Shown here: positions 44,110-56,106 of the stretch, piece after piece
Layout: every line of letters starts with the position of its first letter
How positions within the stretch are numbered: position 1 is the first letter of the stretch
Source of the DNA: Megaleporinus macrocephalus
Lineage: Eukaryota > Chordata > Actinopteri > Characiformes > Anostomidae
Direction of reading: 5' to 3'
Assembly (NCBI GenBank): GCA_021613375.1
Contig: CM038728.1
Coordinates: 33,582,407 to 33,646,406, forward strand
DNA length: 64,000 nt
Notes under the pieces: generated by a model
What the model was told of the DNA's origin: nothing
Seen by the model: only the letters and a program-made list of their open reading frames with translations
Database searches by the model: none
Position numbers and translations under genes: made by a program

Positions 44110-45690
44110 AGTGTTAAATCTTAAAACCGTGCGCCATGTACTGAGTATGGTGAAATTTGGAACAAAGCCTAAATTAGTGAAAAGGTCATAGTTACAAATA
44201 TAACCTAAACTAGTGCACTCACTAAAGTGAATAGGTCATAGTTTTAACTGTGGTTGTAATTAGTGCACTATATGTAGTGACCAGGGCAACTTATTGGACC
44301 TAGCAAAATTTAGTGTACTACATAGTGAATAGGTCATAGATTCAGATATAGCCCTAATTAGTGCACTACACAGTGAATAGGTCATAGTTACAGATACAAC
44401 CTAAACTAGTGCACTCGCTAAAGTGAATAGGTCATAGATTTAACTATGTGTGTAATTAGTGCGCTATATGTAGTGAAGGGCAACGTATTGGACCTTGCTA
44501 AATTTAGTGCACTACACAGTGAATAGGTTATAGTTTCAAATATAGCCCTAATTAGTGCACTATACAGTGAAAGTGTCATAGTTTCAAATACAGCCTATAT
44601 TAGTGCACTATATAGTAAATAGATCACAGTTTCATATGTAGCCTTAATTAGGGCACTATACAGTGAATAGGATGTAGTGCACTATTCTGCACTGCACTCA
44701 GTGTTCTTATTTATTCACCATTTAGCGCACCAATTTGGGCTATGTCTAATACTATGACCTATTCACTATGTAACACTAATTAAGGCTACATATGAAACTA
44801 TGACCTGTTTGCTATATAGTGCACTACACAGTGAATAGGCTAAAGTATCAGGCATAGCCCAAATTAGTGCATTATATAGTGAATAGGTTTCAGATCTAGT
44901 CTAAAATAGTGCAGTCAATATTAAATAAGTCGTAGTTTAAGATCTTCTCTTAATTAGTGCACTATACAGTGAATAGTTGCCCTGTTGAATGCAGCCCAGA
45001 ATAGTGCACTATATAGTGAATAGGTCTTAGTTTCAGATCCAGCCTAAAAAAATGCAATCAGTATTAAATAGTTCATAGTTTTAGATGTGCTCTTAATTAG
45101 TGCACTATACAGTGAATAGGTAAGAATGTTGAATGCAGCTCAGAATAGTGACCAGTGCAACTTATTGGACCTAAGCAGAGTTCATGCACTATATAGTAAA
45201 TAGATTACAGTTTCATATGTAGACTTAATTAGTGCACTATACAGTGAATAGGTAACAATGTTAAATGCAGCTCAGAATAGTGCACTATATAGTGAATAGG
45301 TTTCCGATCAAGCCTAAAATAATGCAATCAATATTAAATGAGTCAGATTTTTAGATGTGCTCTTAATTAGTGCACTATGTAGTGATCAGGGTAACTTATT
45401 GGACATAAGCTGAGTTCATGCACTATATAGAAAATAGATCAGCCTTAATTAGTGCACTATACAGTGAATAGGTAACAGCGGTATAAACTAGTGCACTATA
45501 GTGAACAGCCTGAATTCGTGCACTGTATATGGAATAGGCCCCAACATTGAATGTAGCCCAAACTAGGACACCATATAGTGAACAAAGCCCAGTGTTGTAC
45601 AAAACCCAACATATTGTGCTGCAAAATAGTGCACTACACAGAGATTAGGAGACAGTTTATAGTGAACAGTCTCACATACACTGGTGAACA
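44110..45690. repeat. Degenerate GTGCACTATA-type repeat block, 1.6 kb
   Basis: Dozens of copies of AATTAGTGCACTATA followed by CAGTGAATAGGTCATAG at irregular spacing of about 45-60 bases, with some units inverted near 44740-44820 (GACCTATTCACTATG). Related to the widespread fish repeat containing GTGCACTATATAGTG. Some larger repeats inside: TTAAATGCAGCTCAGAATAG recurs at about 45130 and 45262. No coding frame. Confidence 0.9.
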
Positions 45691-46290
45691 CAGTGATCAT
45701 ACAGCTCAATATGGAGAACTACACAGTGCGAAGGTCGTGCAGCCAGTCAAGTTCCTCCCAACAAACGTCCAGAGACGGCGTCCTAATTCTAATTCCGGCC
45801 GATGAGCCGCGCTAGCTGTGCTCCCGTCTGCGGCTTTGAACTGCTCGTGCTTGTGTTAGCTGGGAGATAGGGGCTCAGGCTGCGTCGGGTGGGCACGCTT
45901 GTTTGTTTGTGGGTGCTTATTCATTCGGTTTGTTCTCCCACGTCTCATTGTGAAGTGTTAAGAATGGCGTTGTCTCCCCCTCTCTCCGCGAAAGGCCTCT
46001 TAAAGTGGCCATTACTGCGCCGCATTAGCCGCGTATCGACTCCCGCGTCCTCTCGCGCCGCTATGTGTGCTTAATGGCGGCATTTGCATGCGGGCTCGCC
46101 GGTCCGCGGGCTTCCGTGCGGCGTGCTGTATGAATAGTGGATTTTGCTCTCTCTCCCCGGCAACCTCCTTGGCCGACATTCGGAGAAGAACAAGAAAAGA
46201 ACTCCCCTCATTGCTATTCAATACAGATAGCTTTCAAAAGCTTATAATTGGGCGGTGATGATGAATTATGAAAAATCCATAAAATTCCGG
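45691..46290. promoter_or_regulatory. Candidate conserved non-coding element with octamer
   Basis: Unique, CpG-containing sequence with CCGCATTAGCCGCG, a perfect octamer ATTTGCAT (46082-46089), CTTATAATTGGGCGG and GATGAATTATG. It sits between the two GTGCACTATA blocks and is free of that repeat. Confidence 0.45.
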
Positions 46291-46295
46291 GGTTC

Positions 46296-46338
<43 letters not shown>

Positions 46339-46350
46339 GAGTGAGAGAGG
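46296..46350. repeat. (GA)n microsatellite
   Basis: Interrupted GA run of about 55 bases; more GA-rich sequence to about 46385. Confidence 0.9.
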
Positions 46351-46385
46351 GAGAGAGTGGGAGAGAGGGGACAGAGAGAAAAGAG

Positions 46386-47824
46386 ACTGTCTGAGCACGT
46401 CCTCTCTTCAATCCATTCTCAATCTTAAACACACAGAACTGTCAGGGAGGCGAGGCCTGCACTGAAGAAATTCTCGCTTTTACTGTCCGCTATTGTCATG
46501 TTAGATCTTTGTGGTGGGCTCGCATGGTCCTAGCATTGGTGTAGGAACTGGGGGGGACATGTCCCACCCAATATCAGAAGCAGGTAGATTTGTCCCACAG
46601 AAAAAGCGGAAACTGTTTAAATTTTTTTCGGCAGCGTTCGCTATTCACGCGCTGTGTTTGTTGTTAGCAGGGGGCTCTGGTTGTTAGGTGGTCTTTCACT
46701 GTGTAAAGGCTTGTGTTGAGATGCTCGAGCGTGGGGGTAGCTCGCGCCAGCTTTAAACACGAGGTCAGCGATGAGAGCTATGAATAGCAACAATGACCAT
46801 ATTTACTGTAATAAAACAGCTTTAGTATAATGTGTTGCTATGGTAACAGACTAGGAGGGTTTGGGTTATATTAAGTTTAGTCAGAAAGCACTCTGCAACG
46901 TAAAGTTACATTACTCTCTGGCCACGCCCCCAAACTGCAGACTGCTACTACACTACATACTTAATAAAATACAATTTAATTAATAAAATAAATTAATGAA
47001 TAAAAGGACTCCATCGTTAGAAGTGCTGTCAGTAGTGCAGTATGTAATGCTCCAGAGGGCGCTGTTTGGGACACAGCCTTACTGTCTAACATTAATGTTA
47101 GTCTGGTCTAGTCAGGAAACCTTAATATATATATTTTAAAATATTTTTTAGATTTTTTATTTGTATATGTATATAATCTAGACATTGCATGTATAGTTTA
47201 AATGTTTTAATAAATGTAATAATAATCAGACGTACAGATAATGTGTTTTGTTTATTTATTTATTTATTTACTTTAATTCCACAAATGTTGTTCTACGTCA
47301 CTATACATACAGTGATTTACTACCTTACCTACAGTGGAATCAGCTTATAGGTATATTTAGGGGATAGGGTGGGCTTTGATTCATATTAGCAAATGTGTCC
47401 TCCCAGTGTCAAACCCGGTCCTACGTCCTTGGGTCCTTGTACAGTTGGACACTACCAGACCTACAGATTTAACTGGTTCTTCACGTAAATATAGAACAAG
47501 GCCAGTGTTCTTAGGTGCTTCAGTGCTCCCTGTGCTTATCCTTTGCTTTGGTAAAAGCTTCTTCTCTGTGGGACCATCTCTGATAAGCCATGTTCTTCAA
47601 AGAACCTCTTAAAGAACGATGGGAAACGTTGACTCAGACCTTGTGCTTTCTTTCCTCGCTTGTGTTTTTTGGAGGCACGAATGAGTCTACAGTTCACTCT
47701 CGTATTATTGATGACTGCCGTGTTACTCCGTGTTCAAGGTGAATTATCTATATTTTCCAGAGAGAATGCAATACATCACCTTTCATAGCGTCTCCGCTCA
47801 AGCACCACTGTGCCTGTGCAGTCA
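46386..47824. other. Mixed sequence including a possible dispersed repeat at about 46530-46630
   Basis: GTGTAGGAACTGGGGGGG, ACATGTCCCACCCAATATC and GTAGATTTGTCCCACAG resemble a phrase I know from dispersed fish repeats. An AT-rich zone follows at 46960-47280. AGAACC words occur at 47420-47620. No gene seen. Confidence 0.4.
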
Positions 47825-48092
47825 CCAGGAAAACAGTGCACCATATAGTGAATAGAACAAGATACTGTAAATAGGGCACTGTACCAGACATAGCCTGAAT
47901 TGGTGCACTAAATAGTGAATAGGGTGGTGTATCACACATAGCCCAAATTAGTGCACTGTGAGGTGAACAGGTCATAATGCATGGCATAATAAATGGGTCA
48001 CTAGATCAGACATTAGTGTAATACATACAAAGCGGGATATAATTTCAGATGTACACCAAATGAGTGCACTGTATAGTGATAAGGGAATACAT

Positions 48093-48145
<53 letters not shown>

Positions 48146-49382
48146 AATATACATATACAGTAGTGTGAGTTAATGCACTCTATAGTGAATAGCGCACTTT
48201 TTCACATATAGTCAGAATTAGTGCACTGTATAGTGAATTGGGTACTTTTTTATATACAGTCTGAATTAGTGCACTGTATAGTGAAAAGGGCACTTTTCCA
48301 CATACAGTCTGAATTAGTGCACTGTATAGTGAATTGGGTACTTTTTTATATACAGTCTGAATTAGTGCACTGTATAGTGAAAAGGGCACTTTTTCACATA
48401 TAGTCAGAATTAGTGCACTGTATAGTGATTTGGGTACTTTTTCACATACAGTCAGAATTAGTGCACTGTATAGTGAATTGGGTACTTTTTCACATACAGT
48501 CTGACTTAGTGCACTGTATAGTAAATAGGGCACTTCACTACATATAGTCTGGATTAGTGCACTGTATAGTAAATAGGGCACTTCACTACATATAGTCTGA
48601 ATTAGTGCACTGTATAGTGAATAGGGCACCTCACTACATATAGTCTGAATTAGTGCACTGTATAATGAATAGGGCACTTCAATACATACAGTCTGAATTA
48701 GTGCACTGTATAGTGAATTGGGTACTTTTTATATACAGTCTGAATTAGTGCACTGTATAGTGAATAGGGCACTTTTTCACATATAGTCAGAATTAGTGCA
48801 CTGTATAGTGAATTGGGCACTTTACTACATATAGTCTGAATTAGCGCACTGTATAGTGAATTGGGCATTTCATTACATGTAGTCTGTATAGTTAACAGGT
48901 CATAATTTTAGATGCAGCCTACATTAGTGAGTTGTATAGTGAAAAGGGCACTTAATCAGACTTAGCCTGAATTAGTTATAATTCATATACATATACATAT
49001 ACAGTAGTCTGAATGAATGCACTCTACAGTGAATAGGGCACTTTACTACATATAGTCTGAATTAGTGCACTGTATAGTGAATAGGGCACTTTACTACATA
49101 TAGTCTGAATTAGTGCACTGTATAGTGAATAGGGCACTTTACTACATATAGTCTGAATTAGTGCACTGTATAGTGAATAGGGCACTTTACTACATATAGT
49201 CTGTATAGTTAACAGGTCATAATTTTTGATGTAAATTTTGACTTAGCCTGAATTAGTGCACTGTAGAGTGAAAAGGGCACATATACATATACATATACAG
49301 TAGTGTGAGTTAATGCACTCTATAGTGAATAGCGCACTTTTTCACATATAGTCTGAATTAGTGCACTGTATACTCTATCAGA
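47825..49382. repeat. GTGCACTGTATAGTG tandem block, about 48-60 base unit
   Basis: AATTAGTGCACTGTATAGTG, then AATAGGGCACTTTACTACA, TATAGTCTG, repeated about 25 times with far lower divergence than the block at 44.1-45.7 kb, to which it is related. The units at 49020-49200 are almost identical to each other. ATACAT microsatellites are embedded at 48091-48145, 48982-49003 and 49279-49305. Minus-strand 165-codon frame is an artefact of the unit. Confidence 0.93.
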
Positions 49383-49558
49383 CATACACATATACATACA
49401 CATATACATACACATATACATACACATATACATACACATATACATATACATACACATATACATACACATATACATACACATATACATACACATATACATA
49501 TACATACACATATACATACACATATACATACACATATACATATACATACACATATACA
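49383..49558. repeat. (CATATACATACA)n microsatellite
   Basis: Alternating CATATA and CATACA hexamers over about 175 bases, open in both strands (Thr-Tyr and Met-Cys-Tyr repeats, 79 codons each), clearly not genes. Confidence 0.97.
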
Positions 49559-49902
49559 CAGTTCCTGTTGGTTTTAAAGCGTCTCTGCTGCAGAACCTAA
49601 AGGCTTCTGTCTGGTTGGCTGCGCTGCGTCGTGTGGGTTCTGGATGAAGACGGTGTTTTCCTTCCTGCTGGCTGTGACCTGCATATCCAGCCCATAAAAC
49701 AGGCCTAATCTTCCCGCCGCCGTTTCACTTTCACCTCAAGCCCATTCGCGTCCGTCGCTCTGATGCGTTCAGGCAGAGTTCCGGGCGAGGACAGAGAAGA
49801 AAAGAAATATTTCTTCAGCTCCGATAACAGTTCTGTCACAGCACAAGCAGAACCTGCGCTGAAGACTCAATTCCCAGCGACAGAACGGCTGCTCACGTTT
49901 CC

Positions 49903-49904
<2 letters not shown>
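49559..49904. promoter_or_regulatory. Candidate conserved non-coding element
   Basis: Unique, GC-balanced sequence with CCTAATCTTCCCGCCGCC and related words, ending at a GA microsatellite. Inferred. Confidence 0.3.

Positions 49905-49946
<42 letters not shown>
49905..49946. repeat. (GA)n microsatellite
   Basis: About 21 GA dinucleotides, pure. Confidence 0.97.
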
Positions 49947-49948
<2 letters not shown>

Positions 49949-50525
49949 GGCCGGTAAAGACCCAAAACAATGCCTACAGACACAGACGTACCTGCCTGCT
50001 TTGTGTACGCCTCTGTTTACGGGAATCCCACTCACGTCCCCGCAGTCCAAACACAGATGACTCCATGTGAAGGGCAGCTCGGCTGAGGCTCCTTCCTTTC
50101 AGTCGTTTATTTATTTCTTTCTCTTTCCAGCAGACGGCTGTTCGGAGGTCCCTCTCTCCGTAATTACGAGGAGAACTCGCTCTGTCTTGCTCTGCCAGGC
50201 TTTAGGACGAGCCTGTTAATTACCGTTCTCACGCCTGAAGATCTGCACGCGCCCAGCTGGGGAGCAGCTAAACTCAATAGAACGTGATTGGACGAGGGGA
50301 GCGGCGGGTTTCTTCTCAGACGCTTCCGTACAGAGCTCCACACTGAAGTGGTCTGAATGCAGCTTTATATTTATAGCACGCTCGTTTCAGGCTCGCTATA
50401 TTTGGACGATTCTTCATAGATGACGAACAGATGCTCGACAATTATTTACCTCTCTAATCCCAAAGCCTGAGTTTGAGCTCCACTTCCTCCAAAACTCTAT
50501 TAAAGAAAAAAAAAATCAGTAGTTT
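49947..50525. promoter_or_regulatory. Candidate conserved non-coding element
   Basis: Unique sequence with CTCCGTAATTACGAGG (palindromic TAATTA), GCCTGTTAATTACCG and ACTCAATAGAACG in about 300 GC-balanced bases (50090-50400). Confidence 0.42.
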
Positions 50526-51482
50526 CTGCAAAAATTTACAGTACATACTGAATAATTCAAAGTAGATACCGAATAATTAATTATATATGCTAAATAATTA
50601 ACAAGAGATGCTGAATAAATCAGAGGTTACTGAATAATTAACAGTATATACTGAATAATTCCTAGTAGTTACTGGATACTGAATTACCAAATATATAGTT
50701 TACTACTGAAAAATGTTATGGATATAGATAGATATGGAATAATTTATAGTAAATACTGAGTAGTTTGTGATATATACTGAACAATTAAAAATAGATAATG
50801 AATTATTCATTTTAGACACAAAATCATTTACAGAAGATACTTAATATATCCTGGAAGTTAGTAAATAATTAATAATATGTACTGAATTATTTAGCGTATA
50901 CACTGAATAATTCCTAGTTGTTACTACATACTGAATACTGAATTATTTATACTTAATATATAGTATACTACTGAAAAATGTATAGATATGGAATCATTTC
51001 TAGTAGATATGGAGTAGTTTGTGATATATACTGAATAATTAAAAATAGATACTGAATTATTTATTATAGACACTAAATTATTTACAGAAGATACTGAATA
51101 TATCATGGAAGTTAGTAAATAATTAATAATATGTACTGATTTTTTGATTATTTATACTGAATGTATAGATACTGAATAATTTGTAGTAGATACTGAATGG
51201 TTTACTGAATGGTCCTGAATAATTCAAAGTAGGCATTCAACATTTCATAGTATATACTGAATAATTCATTATAGATACTAATGAATTCACAGAAGATACT
51301 GTATATATACCATAGTAATTACAGAGTGATTCACAGTAGTTCATAATGAATATATACAGCATACTACTCAATAATATACATGGATACTAAATCATTTATA
51401 GTAGATACTAAATAATGCATAGTACTTATTAAATACTGAATACTGAATCATTTATACTGAATATATTGTATATTGCTAAAAC
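50526..51482. repeat. Degenerate AT-rich tandem repeat with a 254-base higher-order unit
   Basis: Basic unit about 18-20 bases, AGATACTGAATAATTCATAG. A longer phrase, TGGAAGTTAGTAAATAATTA, occurs at 50852 and again at 51106 with similar flanks, showing a 254-base duplication within the array. No gene. Confidence 0.85.
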
Positions 51483-51694
51483 ATTTATTGTTTTACAATT
51501 ATTGTTTTATTATTAAATAATCATTAAAGAATCATTTAAAGGGTAGGATTAAGTATCAGGCTCAGATAATATAGAAGATCTGAAATATTAAGGAATATAT
51601 ATATAGAGCAAAAACAAGCATGAGATTAAGCATGTTCTGAGGTGATAATATAATATTGAAATATGTCAAATAAATTAATAAATAAATAATTCAT
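51483..51694. other. AT-rich junction sequence
   Basis: Short AT-rich stretch with AATAAATTAATAAATAAATA near 51670. Nothing else seen. Confidence 0.5.
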
Positions 51695-51945
51695 ATCGTC
51701 ACTATCCAAATACACATCTCTATTTTTGTTGATTTTTATTTTCCTACCTCATTTGAACAAGACAGCTGCTGTTTACGTTGCATGAAAATTTCACGATGAA
51801 TGGACAAATAGAAATGCTCCAAATATGCCTGGGAATAATTCTGGTTCCATTGACTTGCATTGAAAGTAGCCAAAGTTTTTGGCCTCTCCTGTGAAGTTGC
51901 CGTTTTGGAGGTGTTTGGTTTTCTTTGGACAGTCATATGTTTTGG
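51695..51945 (-). mobile_element. Family-1 MITE, complete copy
   Basis: Left end CATATCGTCACTATCCAA and right end TTTGGACAGTCATATG form the terminal inverted repeat. Inside: CAAGACAGCTGCTGTTTACG, GAAATGCTCCAAATATG, GGTTCCATTGACTTGCATTG, GGCCTCTCCTGTGAAGTTGC. Useful as a reference for the family ends. Confidence 0.8.
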
Positions 51946-52560
51946 TGGTTGGCTGACATGGCCAAGCATGTAAAATCCCAGCAATCATGCTGTTCCCTCA
52001 ACACCCCCCCCCCCTCACCCCCCCTCACCCCCCCACCTTCCGAAAGGCCATCTGTCCCTCATCATGGAAGTGCCTCAGCGCCCGTAGCAGCATCAGCATC
52101 ACTGATATTGGGGATGCTGAGGGGTTGTGCACTGCTAGCCTGCCTCCCGGCTGCGGCGGCTGATTTGATGGCGGCGTGGCGCTAAATGAAATCCAGTATG
52201 TCACCAGAAGTTATTTGCGGGCTCGGAGCCCACGGCGGTTACTGCCTTGACCTTTCTCCATCCTCCGCCGCCGCCCTGGCACGTAACTCATGAGCCCATG
52301 AGCGGGTATGTCTCGGTGTCTGTGTGCTGAAGCGCCCCAGCTCGCCCCTCTCTCTCTCTCTCTCTCTCTCCTCTAATTGGCTCTGAGCTTCATGGCTTCA
52401 TCCGGTTTGTCATAACAAGTGGCGGGCGCGTGATGTATTTGTTAGGAAAAGTCTCTGACGCGGCTGTAATGATAGAGGTGTCTGAGCTGGACGGATCAGT
52501 AACAGTATTTCTTGCTCTAAGACTTGTTGTGGATGTCTCGTCGGGTCACGGAGGTTTAAG
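51946..52560. promoter_or_regulatory. Candidate conserved non-coding element
   Basis: After a C-rich run (52004-52035) the sequence is unique and GC-balanced: GCAGCATCAGCATCACTG, GGCTGATTTGATGGC, GGCGCTAAATGAAATCC and TGCCTTGACCTTTCTCC. A short (CT)n run is at 52349-52370. The 86-codon frame at 51925-52185 starts inside the MITE and is not a gene. Confidence 0.42.
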
Positions 52561-53159
52561 GAGACCACTGTGTGGGAAACTGTAGGAGATGCTGGAGCGT
52601 TTTGGAGGGTTTGTTCACCCTGTAGTCTCTGCTCTGGGCGGCGTGTGAGCTCTTGCTTAAAAATAGGAGGTGGTTCGCAAACCAGGCCTCAGATCTGCTC
52701 CCAACACATAGAGATGGACCATCTGGGGATCCCTGTGGAGCCACTGCTTTAAAGAACCTGCTTCAATGGTCAGAAGCCATCAGCAGGCCAAAGCTTCCAG
52801 TCTCAGTCTTAGTATTCATGATATCTCATACTTTCAGCCTATAGAGTAGTAATTATTATTATACATACAATATTGTGTGTTTATTTATGCTTGTTTTGTT
52901 AAAATGTGCAATTATGAAGAACATGTTTAAAGAAATTGAGCAATAATTGAATAATTGAATAATTTAATAATTTAATAATTGCTGCAGTGCACTTGAAGGA
53001 CGTGCTCCGCATGGTTCTGTTTACATTGCGTCGCCGTATGTGGTCCCACGTCCTTTAAGTGATGAAAGTTTTTCTGTTTGCAGCCCATTTGAGAATCTAC
53101 AGTGTGTTGGGTCTTCTCGGCCACCGTAAATATTTTATTAACACCTTCAATGGCCAAGT
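52561..53159. other. Unique sequence, no gene seen
   Basis: Balanced to AT-rich; AATAATTGAATAATTGAATA-type tract at 52941-52980. Three overlapping 60-63 codon frames lack features. Confidence 0.4.
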
Positions 53160-54130
53160 TCCAGACTTCTTCTATATTAACTTATAGTAATTACTATATT
53201 ATTACTATGTAAATACTGAGTAATACACACTAGTGTGTAATGAGTCTGAATTTTTCAGCTTTTTGTTGTATGTTTTTAATGAAATGATAATGTACACGTG
53301 TGACGAACCTCTTTAAAGAAACTTCACATACAGGTAAATGTGTTATAACAACTTTGAATTGAATAATAACAGCCAAGAAAGAAATAATAAGTCTTTTATG
53401 TTACAGAGTTAATAGATATTTAATAGATATTTCAGTACAAGGTTTATTAACTTCTTTAATTATTATCCTATAACTTTCCTATAAGTTATTCTAGTAATTA
53501 CCATGTTATTACTATGTTAATACATAGAAATACATGTCTGAATGTAATGAGCCTGAGAATCTTGAGTCTGTATGCATATTTTTATAGAATGAATATGTAC
53601 AAGTGTAAGGAAACTCTTTAAAGAAGCTTCACATATAGGTACATATGTTATAACAAATTAAAGATTGAGTAATAACATCCATGAAAGCACTGAAGAAACT
53701 TTTATTTCTATCTAGTTAATGAACCCCTTACATGACCACCAGCCACCAGCAGGTCCAGGTATGTTATTACTATGTAAACACTAAGTAATACAAATTAGAA
53801 TATAAAGAATAAGAGAATTTCCAAATTTCCATGCATATTTTTATGTAATGAATATGTACTAGTGTAAATAACCTCTGTAAAGAAACATATGAATAAATGT
53901 TCTGTTCCAATGTAAGAGTTTATGATAGAGCTTTTAGTAAATGCCTCATTGACCATGCTGCCAGCAGGTTCAGGTTATCACTCCTCACATCTACGTCTTA
54001 TAGATTACTAATATGTTTGCATTGTTTTGTAGTAATTACATTTTTAAAGCCTATAGTGTATATGATGTAAGTGAGATGTTTAAGTGTGAATGTTTAAATA
54101 TGAATGATCCTTTATATAAAGGTTGTTCTG
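53160..54130. repeat. Degenerate tandem repeat, unit about 260-310 bases
   Basis: ATTACTATGT appears at 53201, 53508 and 53766 at the same place in a longer shared context: AATGAGTCTGA, TTTTTAATGAA or TTTTTATAGAATGAATATG, GTGTAA/GTGTGACG, CTCTTTAAAGAAACTTCACA, and GTTATAACAA. Two good copies and one or two decayed ones. Confidence 0.7.
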
Positions 54131-54136
54131 TACCAA

Positions 54137-54355
54137 TTAAAGCTTTTCCCTGAGCCGTACATCCAAGAACCATTGAAGCACTTCTTCATCTGTGAAGTTT
54201 TGGAGGAATTCCAGCTCAGCAGCGCGGCTAACTCCTACAGTGCGGTAGTACCGAGACGCTTTGAGGTACACAGGATGGCTCTGGTAGTGTAGGCACAGGA
54301 CGAAGTCTATAATTAGCCTACGCAGCATCTGATTGTTCACTGCGAACTGAGTATA
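54137..54355 (-). other. Possible coding exon or coding remnant, minus strand
   Basis: A minus-strand frame of about 70 codons before its stop (stop at 54137-54139) has a protein-like composition, with basic and acidic residues well mixed and leucines at helical spacing (for example EFLQNFTDEEVLQWFLDV near its C-terminal end). The frame opens after a TGA at about 54358, and an AG (CTCAG|TTC) lies at 54347-54349. I do not recognise the family. It sits between repeats, so it may be a transposon remnant or chance. Confidence 0.2.
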
Positions 54356-54440
54356 TCAAGCTGTGGTCAGCATTGTCTATGGTGAGCACAACAGATACCA
54401 GCTCAGCTATACAGTCAGAAATTTGATTTGGAATATATAG

Positions 54441-56106
54441 AATGTGTATTGACAGTATTGACAGTATTGGCTGTATTGACTGTATTGACTGTATTGACTG
54501 TATTGGCTGTGTTGGCTGTTTTGACTGTATGGCTGTGTTGGCTGTTTTGACTGTATGGGTGTATTGACTGTGCTGACTGTATTGACTGTGTTGACTGTAT
54601 TGACTGGGTTGGCTATATTGACTGTATTGACTGTATTGGCTATATTGACTGTATTGACTGTATTTGCTATATTGACTGTATTGACTGTATTGGCTATATT
54701 GACTGTATTGACTGTATTTGCTATATTGACTGTATTGACTGTATTGGCTGTATTGACAGTATTGACTGTATTGGCTATATTGACTGTATTGGCTATATTG
54801 ACTGTATTGACTGTATTTACTGTATTTGCTATATTGACTGTGTTGAGAGTGTTGACTGTATTGACTGTGTTGACTGTGTTGACTGTATTGACTGTGTTGG
54901 CTATATTGGGTGTGTTGGCTGTGTTGACTGTATTGACTGTGTTGGCTGTATTGATTGTATTGGCTGTATTGGCTGTATTGATTGTATTGGCTGTATTGAC
55001 AGTATTGGCTGTATTGACTGTATTGGCTATATTGACCATATTGGCTGTATTGGCTGTATTGGCTATATTGACCATATTGGCTGTATTGGCTGTATTGGCT
55101 ATATTGACCATATTGGCTGTATTGGCTGTATGGCTGTATTGACTCTGTTGGCTGTACTGACTGCATTGACAGTATTGGCTGTATTGACTGTGTTGGCTGT
55201 ATTGATTGTATTGGCTGCATTGACTGTGTTGGCTGTATTGATTGTATTGGCTGTATTGATTGCATTGGCTGCATTGACTGTGTTGGCTGTATTGATTGTA
55301 TTGGCTGTATTGACTGTATTGACTCTGTTGGCTGTACTGACTGCATTGACAGTATTGGCTGTATTGATTGTATTGGCTGCATTGACTGTGTTGGCTGTAT
55401 TGATTGTATTGGCTGTATTGGCTGTATTGATTGTATTGGCTGTATTGACAGTATTGGCTGTATTGACTGTATTGGCTATATTGACCATATTGGCTGTATT
55501 GGCTGTATTGGCTATATTGACCATATTGGCTGTATTGGCTGTATTGGCTATATTGACCATATTGGCTGTATTGGCTGTATTGACAGTATTGGCTGTATTG
55601 ACTGTATTGGCTATATTGACCATATTGGCTGTATTGGCTGTATTGGCTGTATTGACAGTATTGATTGTATTGGCTGTATTGACAGTATTGGCTGTATTGA
55701 CTGTATTGGCTATATTGACCATATTGGCTGTATTGGCTGTATTGGCTATATTGACCATATTGGCTGTATTGGCTGTATTGGCTATATTGACCATATTGGC
55801 TGTATTGGCTGTATTGACAGTATTGGCTGTATTGACTGTATTGGCTATATTGACCATATTGGCTGTATTGGCTGTATTGGCTGTATTGACAGTATTTGCT
55901 GTATTGACTGTATTGGCTATATTGACTATATTGGTTGTATTGACTATATTGGCTGTATTGACAGTATTTGCTGTATTGACTGTATTGGCTATATTGACTA
56001 TATTGGTTGTATTGACTATATTGGCTGTATTGACAGTATTTGCTGTATTGACTGTATTGGCTATATTGACTATATTGGTTGTATTGGCTGTACTGACTGT
56101 ATTGCT
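54441..56106. repeat. 9-base minisatellite, 1.67 kb
   Basis: Units TATTGACTG and TATTGGCTG (variants TATTGACCA, TATTGATTG) in a 9-base frame. Higher-order copies: a phrase starting GACTCTGTTGGCTGTACTG at 55141 and 55321 (180 bases), and TTGGTTGTAT-containing units 72 bases apart at 55931, 56003 and 56075. Because 9 is a multiple of three, long frames open on both strands (up to 354 codons minus and 350 plus). These are artefacts. Confidence 0.97.

Noticed and set aside
48180..48677. 165-codon minus frame with repeated Tyr-Ser-Ala-Leu-Ile
   Set aside because: Produced by the GTGCACTGTATAGTG tandem unit.
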